In this document: in pieces, positions 33,244-38,808 of the stretch | Layout: each line of letters begins with the position of its first letter | Position numbering within the stretch: position 1 is the stretch's first letter | NCBI GenBank assembly: GCA_027030065.1 | Contig: JALVFK010000052.1 | Location: forward strand, 1-38,808 | Reading direction: 5' to 3' | Length of the DNA: 38,808 nt | DNA from: Desulfurococcales archaeon | GTDB taxonomy: Archaea; Thermoproteota; Thermoprotei_A; Sulfolobales; WANQ01 | Notes under the pieces: generated by a model | Database searches by the model: none | What the model saw: the letters and a program-made list of their open reading frames with translations, nothing else | What the model was told of the DNA's origin: nothing | Position numbers and translations under genes: made by a program

Positions 33244-33852
33244 CTATAATGGATGCTTAGACAATATTAGCTCGCTTTTACCTTCCTTCTTAAACCAAGT
33301 CTTCTCCAAGAAAACTATTGTCCTCAACTGTTCCCCTCTACTACCCTCTACTAGTGATAGTATCTCGTCTCTCACCTTGTCATAATAGTTCTTATAAGCT
33401 AGGTTTCTCTTATAGGCTTCTTGGTGTAGTTTTATGAGGCTCCAATTATAGTATACATGGACTATATAGTCTAAGACTATGAAGACACCTACTATTAGGA
33501 CTGCAATATTAGCATAGCCGGGATTCCATGAAACTATTGCAAGCGATGCTATAGCAGCAATATAGAAGAGAAACCTACTATACCTACCCGCAACTATGCG
33601 GCCTAGATACTGGTTTACATACCATAGATCATAGTCTTTTCTCGAGGGCTTATAGTACTCTATTATTATCTTGTTTTTCTTAAACCTAAACCATATCCTA
33701 TAACCCTTGGTCTCATAGCTTATCTTCTTATTCTCTTTTAACACTATGTAATCGGTAGAATAGAGCTTAGATACAAATCCCGCTAGTACCTCAAAAACAC
33801 GCCTATACCTACTAGACCTAAAAACAATACTGGGAACTAACACTGCTATCAA
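33244..33852 (-). CDS. membrane protein with two central helices, unknown
   Basis: The 202-residue protein has a cytosolic-looking N-terminal beta region (residues 1-85, rich in Lys/Tyr), two membrane helices in the middle (FLFYIAAIASLAIVSW and IAVLIVGVFIVLDYIVHVYY, about 95-140), and a C-terminal helical part. I recognise no family. Its start (ATG at 33852) is 70 bases downstream of the coiled-coil gene in the same direction, so it could be the last gene of that transcript. It has no signal peptide. Confidence 0.65.
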   Translation of the reverse strand: MIAVLVPSIVFRSSRYRRVFEVLAGFVSKLYSTDYIVLKENKKISYETKGYRIWFRFKKNKIIIEYYKPSRKDYDLWYVNQYLGRIVAGRYSRFLFYIAAIASLAIVSWNPGYANIAVLIVGVFIVLDYIVHVYYNWSLIKLHQEAYKRNLAYKNYYDKVRDEILSLVEGSRGEQLRTIVFLEKTWFKKEGKSELILSKHPL

Positions 33853-33921
33853 GTATATCTAAAGCCTAATGAATGAAAAATATTTGTTTATAAGGAAAAT
33901 GTTTTATCAGACGAGAAGAGA

Positions 33922-35676
33922 TTAGTCTTCGAGCTGCTCTATAACGGCTTCAATCATTTCCTCTGTTCTCTTTATTTCATTCTTAATATATCTTGGAATG
34001 TGTTTTTCCTCAACACTATTCTCTATGACATGTTTTGCTTGAACCAGTAGCTTTAGGGCTCCACTAGTATTGTTTGCTTGCAACTGGATTTCAGCTTTCA
34101 CTATGAGTTTTAGAGCTTCCTCTAACCTTACTTTTACATCGCTTGCTTGTTGCATTGAGCAGTGTTTACACTCTTTTATTATTGCTATAGTATTGTTTAT
34201 CTTTTTCTCTATGTCCTTGAGACTAGTCTGTGAGGCGTTTACTACTAGGTATTCACATTCTTCTACTTGTTTGAGTGATCGGTCAATCATTTCCTCTACT
34301 CTATCCTTCATCTCATCTAGGGCATGCTCCATCTTATCCAGCATCTTCATAAACGGTCTCATACCCTGTCCTACTCTACCGCCAATGTCCTCTAATTTAT
34401 CCTTCATTTCATCTAATTGTTGTTTCATCTCATCTATTCTTGCTAATATCTCGTCTTTTGCTTGTTCAACTAAGGTCTTATTACATGTCTCTAAAGCTTT
34501 TCTAAGCTTAATCATAGCCTTATCTAAAGACTCCATACCTGAGGCTATAGCATTTAACTTCTCACGTATCTCGCCGGGGAGCATTTGAGCCATATTCTTC
34601 ATAGAGTTGAATATCATTGAGAGGTTTGCTTTTTCTCTTTCTATATGCTTGAAGCCTCCGTGGAGTTCTCTTACTTTCTCACCATATTCTTCGGTAACGT
34701 TTACATGGTGTTTTAACTCCTTTATATCGTGGATCATGTTCTCATATATTTTGACGAGTATTCTAGGAGGCACTGTTTCGTTAAATAGGGATTCTGTATT
34801 GTTTAATAATTCTTCTAGTATCTTTTTAAGCCTCATAGTAACGTTTTCTATTGCTTGCGCTGCCTGAGTTAAACCCTCTTCTTCAAGCTTCTTAGCGAGT
34901 TCTTCAAGCCTCTTAATAGTCTCGTTAAGCTTCTCAGCGATTTTATCGATGTTTCGTTTTATATGCTCCTTTACTCTAATCATTGTTGTCTCTTTTAGCA
35001 TTTCGCGAGCTCTCTCAATGAGCTCTTTTGCTTTCTCCAATAACTCTTCTGCACCGCTAGTATTGTTGGCATATACTAGCTTCAAAGCCTCATCTAATAG
35101 TTTGCGGGCCTCCATTAAGGTCTCATTGTATTCTATCGCTATAGTCTTGTTTACGGCTTCTAGTTTAGTACTTGTATTGAGGAGTATGTCTATAGTTCTA
35201 TTCAATGCACGTATATGTATTATTAGCTTTAATTGCTCCTTGCTCATATTCTTGGCAACATTACCGTAGACCATAGCTGTATCTCTTATAAGCTTCGCAA
35301 TCTCTTGTAGTAACTCTATAGCTAGTGCTCTTGCACCAGTAACATTACCCTCTTCTAGAAGATTCTTTACTTCTCCAATACTCTCATTTATCTCCTTAAG
35401 CTTACTCCAGCTTTCATTATCAGTTACATTCCACTTAACAAATAATGCTTCAGCCTTCTTGACATTGAATTCTAGTACCGCAATTAGCGCTTCTACTCCA
35501 AACATAGTACTATTATTACTGGTTGTATTAGTTTGTTGACCTAGTACTGGTACTCTTATAGTTGAAGCACTAGCAGCTACTGGCAACGCTACCGATAATA
35601 TTAGAGCTGATATTAAAGCTAAACCGATTATACTTAAGGGGTTGTATTTCATGTTTAATCCCATCATTTTCCTCAC
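33922..35676 (-). CDS. secreted coiled-coil protein
   Basis: The 584-residue product starts with a cleavable-looking signal sequence (IIGLALISALILSVALPVAASAS, ending near residue 37). Nearly all the rest is heptad-type helix with frequent N-glycosylation sequons, for example NTTSNNST, NMSKEQ, NTSGAEELL. A repeated ANNTSGA motif begins near residues 204 and 553, suggesting duplicated helical modules; C-terminal cysteines (ETCNKT, EECEYL, IKECKHCS) could form disulphides. There is no C-terminal membrane helix, so it may be a secreted or S-layer-associated filament. It lies downstream of a membrane-bound regulator gene and has a TATA element and inverted-repeat array upstream. Confidence 0.8.
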   Translation of the reverse strand: MRKMMGLNMKYNPLSIIGLALISALILSVALPVAASASTIRVPVLGQQTNTTSNNSTMFGVEALIAVLEFNVKKAEALFVKWNVTDNESWSKLKEINESIGEVKNLLEEGNVTGARALAIELLQEIAKLIRDTAMVYGNVAKNMSKEQLKLIIHIRALNRTIDILLNTSTKLEAVNKTIAIEYNETLMEARKLLDEALKLVYANNTSGAEELLEKAKELIERAREMLKETTMIRVKEHIKRNIDKIAEKLNETIKRLEELAKKLEEEGLTQAAQAIENVTMRLKKILEELLNNTESLFNETVPPRILVKIYENMIHDIKELKHHVNVTEEYGEKVRELHGGFKHIEREKANLSMIFNSMKNMAQMLPGEIREKLNAIASGMESLDKAMIKLRKALETCNKTLVEQAKDEILARIDEMKQQLDEMKDKLEDIGGRVGQGMRPFMKMLDKMEHALDEMKDRVEEMIDRSLKQVEECEYLVVNASQTSLKDIEKKINNTIAIIKECKHCSMQQASDVKVRLEEALKLIVKAEIQLQANNTSGALKLLVQAKHVIENSVEEKHIPRYIKNEIKRTEEMIEAVIEQLED

Positions 35677-35723
35677 ACCTCCAGGGGACTGGGGGCTCCG
35701 TGGAAACCCTTTATCGTTCGTTC

Positions 35724-35737
35724 TTATTTAAATAGGG
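35724..35737 (-). promoter_or_regulatory. TATA element of the coiled-coil gene
   Basis: On the minus strand CCTATTTAAATAA (forward TTATTTAAATAGG) lies about 50 bases before the ATG at 35676. The implied leader is about 35-40 bases and contains the small CCAG-TCCC-CTGG hairpin and GGAGGTGTGAGG, an unusually strong ribosome binding region. Confidence 0.6.
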
Positions 35738-35744
35738 GGCTCAA

Positions 35745-35825
35745 AGACATGTAGCTGTCTAAGGAGACTGTTCCACCACTCTTATAGTGGAACGTTTCAC
35801 TCCAAGATAGTGTTTCGCGGAACAC
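35745..35825. promoter_or_regulatory. inverted-repeat array, probable operators
   Basis: Upstream of the coiled-coil gene's TATA element are several imperfect palindromes. AGACA-N6-TGTCT is at 35745-35760. GTTCCAC (35770-35776) faces GTGGAAC (35787-35793). AGTGGAACGTTTCACT (35786-35801) and GTGTTTCGCGGAACAC (35810-35825) are each 16 bases with one mismatch. Half-sites of the form GGAAC or GAAAC occur five times. This density is unlike the other gaps in the window and suggests cooperative binding by a regulator. Confidence 0.6.
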
Positions 35826-35879
35826 CCTAAGCGTTAAGCACATCTATTGAGAGGCGAGGCTATTGGTTCTGGTTTGCTT

Positions 35880-37208
35880 TTAGGTTCCTAGTACTTGTTT
35901 TCCCTTATCGGTTATTTCTATGTAAATGTATTTTCCTTCCTCGCGAGTCTTCACGTATCCTTCTTTCTCAAGCTTTCTTATCCTTCTCCAAACAGTTGAC
36001 TTGCTTAACCCGGTTTCTCTTGCTAGTTCTGATATGGTCATGGGTTTGACTGCTATTTTTTCTAGAAGAAGCTTATCTCTTTCATCTATGGCTCCGGGCT
36101 CCTCCATTACTATACTTGCCTCCCCTCCTCCACCTCCATGTCTTCTCTCTTGTTCTTGGGTACTTGTTTCTCCCATGGTTTTAGAGAACCTTATCTTGTA
36201 TAGTATGTAGCCTATGATTAAGAGCACTATTATGGCTACTATGAAGACCACTACTATTGTTGGGAACCCTGCTCCACCTCCTCTAGTCGTAGTTGTCTGT
36301 ATAGACGTTGATGGTGTGGTTGTTATTGGGGTTGTTGTTGCTGGTTTTGATGTTGTCGTTGATGGTGTTGTCGTAGTAGTGGTTGTTTGCGTGGTAGTTG
36401 TTATGGGGCTGCTTGTTGGGGTTGGACTACTAGTGGTTGTTGAGGATTTCGTGGTTGTCTGGGTAGTTGGTTGTGGCGATGTTGTAGTGGTCTTAGTAGG
36501 CTGAGTGCTAGTTGTTGTAGGACTTGTTGTTAATGTTGTCGTTGTTGTGGTTGTCGTGGGGCTTGTCGTTGTAGTTTGTGTTGTTGTAATTGTTGTTGGA
36601 GAAGTCGTAGTGGTTTGTATTGGCGTTGTAGTAGTCGTCGTGGTGGCGGTAGTTGTTGGTGTTGTAGTGGTGGTTGTTTGTGTAGTAGTTGTAGCGTTTA
36701 CTACTATGTATTGGATTTCATAGCCTCCGCTCTCATTATAGTATAGTTTTATTGTTTCTCCTATGATCTCTATTTGTGGTGTGTCGTTGAAGTATAGGAG
36801 TCCGGCGTTGTCTGGTAGTATTATTGTTGCTGGACCATAGGGGTGTATTGTTGCTGTTATTATATCGTTTTCTATAGTGCTTGGTATAGCATTGAACTGT
36901 ACTATGACTTTATCTGTTGTATTATATGGGTATACGGTGATGTGTGTTCCGTTATAGTCTGCTAGTACTACGTTACCGTTTTCGTCGAAGGCTACGAGGC
37001 TCTCATTTACTACTTGCTCATGTACGGGAAACGAGTATTCTAGGAGCCCAGTTAACCCGCTTACAATAACTGTTATCCTCGCTATACCCTTATCGTCGAA
37101 CGAGTACACGTAGCTTAGACTAGGCGATGCCGCTACTACTAATATAGAATGTAATGCGATGAGGACAATGATAGCCAATAATAGTGTTGCTAGAGTTTTC
37201 TCTCGCAT
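35880..37208 (-). CDS. membrane-spanning winged-helix regulator with Thr-rich extracellular stalk (COG2512-like)
   Basis: The 442-residue product is a one-component transmembrane regulator. A signal sequence (LATLLLAIIVLIALHSILVVAASPS) is followed by an extracellular beta domain to about residue 170, a stalk of nearly pure Thr/Ser/Pro (about 170-315), and one membrane helix (FPTIVVVFIVAIIVLLIIGYILY). Inside the cell is a linker and a MarR/ArsR-like winged helix at the C-terminus, MTISELARETGLSKSTVWRRIRKLEKEGYVKT. The stalk is probably O-glycosylated. The architecture fits COG2512. It should sense something outside and act on DNA inside; the coiled-coil gene immediately downstream is the likely target. 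ATG 37208 follows GGGAGGG. Confidence 0.85.
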   Translation of the reverse strand: MREKTLATLLLAIIVLIALHSILVVAASPSLSYVYSFDDKGIARITVIVSGLTGLLEYSFPVHEQVVNESLVAFDENGNVVLADYNGTHITVYPYNTTDKVIVQFNAIPSTIENDIITATIHPYGPATIILPDNAGLLYFNDTPQIEIIGETIKLYYNESGGYEIQYIVVNATTTTQTTTTTTPTTTATTTTTTTPIQTTTTSPTTITTTQTTTTSPTTTTTTTTLTTSPTTTSTQPTKTTTTSPQPTTQTTTKSSTTTSSPTPTSSPITTTTQTTTTTTTPSTTTSKPATTTPITTTPSTSIQTTTTRGGGAGFPTIVVVFIVAIIVLLIIGYILYKIRFSKTMGETSTQEQERRHGGGGGEASIVMEEPGAIDERDKLLLEKIAVKPMTISELARETGLSKSTVWRRIRKLEKEGYVKTREEGKYIYIEITDKGKQVLGT

Positions 37209-37376
37209 AGTCCATCCCTCCCTTTAATCCTCGTTGTCCGTCTTGTGTATTAGGCTTCTCGTGCATAAAGATGTTGCGGGAATAAACTTCAACAACTACC
37301 TTGTTTAACTATAAGTATTTATGCCTTAAAATAAACATCATAAGACTAGGAAGAATAGGGTAAGGAGGTGTTCTCG

Positions 37377-37874
37377 GTGAGCGAGGTAAAGTTCCATGTA
37401 ATAGATATACCTGTGCCTGAGGGAACTAATATCATAATAGGTATGAGTCACTTCATAAAGACAGTCGAAGACCTATACGAGGCTCTAGTAACTAGTGTTC
37501 CGGGGATCAAGTTTGGTATAGGTTTTTGTGAAGCCAGCGGTAAGAGACTTGTAAGACATGATGGCAATGATGATGAGCTTAGAAAACTTGCAGCAGAGTC
37601 GGCGTATAAGATTGGGGCTGGACACGTCTTTGTAGTCTATATTAAGAATGCATGGCCTATTAACGTATTAAACGCGTTAAAACAAGTCCAGGAAGTAGTA
37701 ACAATATATGCTGCTACAGCTAATCCCGTTCAAGTAATAGTTGCTGAGACTAATCAGGGTAGAGCACTAGTTGGAGTGGTCGACGGGTATAAGCCTCTGG
37801 GAATAGAAGGAGACGAAGACATTAAGGAGAGATACGAGTTTCTCCGCAAGATAGGGTATAAGAGGAAATACTAG
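37377..37874 (+). CDS. adenosine-specific kinase family protein (COG1839)
   Basis: This protein matches the small archaeal family PF04008, annotated as adenosine-specific kinase from ligand-bound structures. Typical stretches are [34 protein letters not shown], then [20 protein letters not shown], and [22 protein letters not shown]. The enzymatic role is weakly established in the literature. The track start GTG 37368 lies inside the ribosome binding site GGAGGTG (37364-37370), so GTG at 37377 (MSEVKFHV, 165 residues) is the true start. A TATA-like TATTTATG near 37313 lies upstream. It is divergent from the regulator gene. Confidence 0.9.
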   Translation: MSEVKFHVIDIPVPEGTNIIIGMSHFIKTVEDLYEALVTSVPGIKFGIGFCEASGKRLVRHDGNDDELRKLAAESAYKIGAGHVFVVYIKNAWPINVLNALKQVQEVVTIYAATANPVQVIVAETNQGRALVGVVDGYKPLGIEGDEDIKERYEFLRKIGYKRKY

Positions 37875-37915
37875 GATAACAGTCTTGTTTTTAATTATTC
37901 TAAACTAAACGTTTT

Positions 37916-38808
37916 TCACGGTACTATTCCCGCTAGCCCTAGAAGCGGGATTAACGCGTACCCCGTCCTATAGTTTAATTCGTAGAGAAACTCGTAGAGA
38001 GCTCTCTCAACAAGCCACGCCTTTACTACCTCCTTACCCCATTCTACTAGGACGTCGCCTCCAAGACCATGGATTAGTATTCCAGTGCCACGGGTTTTCT
38101 CTAAATACTTGTCTAGGATTTGGTTGGCGGTCTTGTTTGCCCATTCTATTGCTATTCTAGCCTCCTTATCCTTTCTATCAAATAAACGTTCAACTGATTC
38201 TATCAGTGTTGTTTCAAAGTGGTCACGGTAGGCAAAGACTATTATATAGCCTATACTCCTCATAATACACGCTACATCTCTTAGTGCTGGTTCTAATGCT
38301 AGTCTCTCTAGATCAGTTCTCCCCGGCTCTCCTTCAAAGTCTATTATCACGTATTTATAGCCACTAGTGTATAGGATTTGGCCTAAGTGGAGGTCCTGGT
38401 GGTTACGTATCTTAGTCTTACCTTTAAAATACTTCATGAGCTTGGATGCTTCTTCTATCCTCGGCTGGGATTCGCGTAGAATGCTTATAGCGGGTCCACA
38501 CTTTGATCTATGACGTCTAGCATTGGTTAACGCCTTATCATAATATGATTTTATCCTTCTAGTCCACTTGTATATATCACTGTTAGTTATCTTACCCTTA
38601 GAGCACCACCAGCTATTACAGCGAGCCATTTCCTCGTGGAAAAAGGTTAGACTCGATACGAGGCGCGAGATAGCTTCATCCGGTATCATTGCTTCGCCTT
38701 CGGCTAGGCTTGCTCTTATTGACTGGTAGAAGGGGAATCCCCCATCACCTATAACGTCAAGGTGTTCTACTAGTACAGCTGTATAGCTATCCTTTATGCT
38801 AACGGTGG
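37916..38808 (-). CDS. maltokinase-like protein, partial (5' end beyond window)
   Basis: The frame stays open from the track start at 38689 to the right edge, adding IKDSYTAVLVEHLDVIGDGGFPFYQ, so ATG 38689 is internal. The kinase core reads NHQDLHLGQILYTSGYKYVIIDFEGEPGRT, matching the maltokinase catalytic loop HxDxHLGQ and metal-binding IDFEGEP, followed by the usual LRDVACIMRSIGYI. Maltokinase phosphorylates maltose to maltose 1-phosphate and in bacteria is often fused to trehalose synthase. Whether the missing 5' part is such a fusion cannot be seen. With the phosphorylase at 31221 it suggests alpha-glucan metabolism in this organism. Confidence 0.85.
   Translation of the reverse strand, partial: TVSIKDSYTAVLVEHLDVIGDGGFPFYQSIRASLAEGEAMIPDEAISRLVSSLTFFHEEMARCNSWWCSKGKITNSDIYKWTRRIKSYYDKALTNARRHRSKCGPAISILRESQPRIEEASKLMKYFKGKTKIRNHQDLHLGQILYTSGYKYVIIDFEGEPGRTDLERLALEPALRDVACIMRSIGYIIVFAYRDHFETTLIESVERLFDRKDKEARIAIEWANKTANQILDKYLEKTRGTGILIHGLGGDVLVEWGKEVVKAWLVERALYEFLYELNYRTGYALIPLLGLAGIVP

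Noticed and set aside
36290-36700. Low-complexity GTT/GTA-type DNA as a possible repeat element
   Set aside because: It is fully explained as the codons of the Thr-rich stalk in a real gene.
36214-36723. Two Val/Gly-rich plus-strand open frames
   Set aside because: They are the reverse reading of the Thr-rich stalk codons of the 35880-37208 gene.
1-38808. CRISPR arrays, insertion sequences, integrase or attachment sites
   Set aside because: I saw no regularly spaced direct repeats, transposase-like or integrase-like frames, or tRNA-linked repeats in the window.

Overview
The window reads as chromosomal DNA of a hyperthermophilic crenarchaeon (Thermoproteota, probably Desulfurococcales-like; the genus is not claimed). 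The grounds are archaeal-only or archaeal-type genes: an archaeal 4-phosphopantoate--beta-alanine ligase, Mre11-Rad50, a TRAM-only protein, a Mrp-type partner of HypA, 6-phospho-3-hexuloisomerase, the adenosine-specific kinase family and a short GT35 phosphorylase. Other signs are AT-rich DNA with AGA/AGG and ATA codons, many GTG/TTG starts, TATA boxes about 25 bases before starts, and Thr-rich exported proteins. I see no rRNA, tRNA, CRISPR array or insertion sequence.

Layout. 1-3355: a partial CBS-domain gene, a membrane-anchored exported protein, a HepT/MntA toxin-antitoxin pair and a three-cysteine DUF523/TudS-like protein. 3500-5109: the CoA-pathway ligase and a PA14-domain protein without a signal peptide. 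5123-9482: a Roadblock/LC7 protein surrounded by three divergent relatives of one another that share a PATAN/DUF4388-like domain; this is the best candidate for an undescribed system. 9764-12907: a complete BtuFCD/FecBCD-type ABC importer. 12915-14291: an archaeal AAA ATPase with no canonical start codon. 14357-16838: an apparent operon phi-hypA-mrp-class II aldolase, divergent from a double-HTH regulator (17060-18100), with paired palindromes between them.

18081-22347: HAD phosphatase, an unknown, a CPBP protease, a Thg1-like 3'-5' nucleotidyltransferase, a small GNAT protein, a TRAM protein and an unknown. 22348-23152: a G+C-rich structured element and a decayed gene for a small exported protein. 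23153-25072: a membrane protein/HTH pair and an exported Ig-like protein. 25292-29161: mre11-rad50. 29340-30506: an exported protein with a PEP-like C-terminal anchor. 30611-33194: a DJ-1/PfpI protein, a glucan phosphorylase and a Nudix hydrolase. 33244-37208: a membrane protein, a secreted coiled-coil protein and a membrane-spanning winged-helix regulator, with a dense inverted-repeat array upstream of the coiled-coil gene. 37377-38808: an adenosine-specific kinase family protein and the C-terminal part of a maltokinase-like gene.

How the genes may work together (inference). The Roadblock/PATAN-like group resembles the scaffold and sensor parts of prokaryotic small-GTPase or polarity modules, although no GTPase is visible here. 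The HypA/Mrp pair implies nickel delivery to a NiFe hydrogenase encoded elsewhere. Phosphorylase and maltokinase suggest alpha-glucan turnover. The COG2512-like regulator probably controls surface genes, its downstream coiled-coil neighbour being the obvious candidate.
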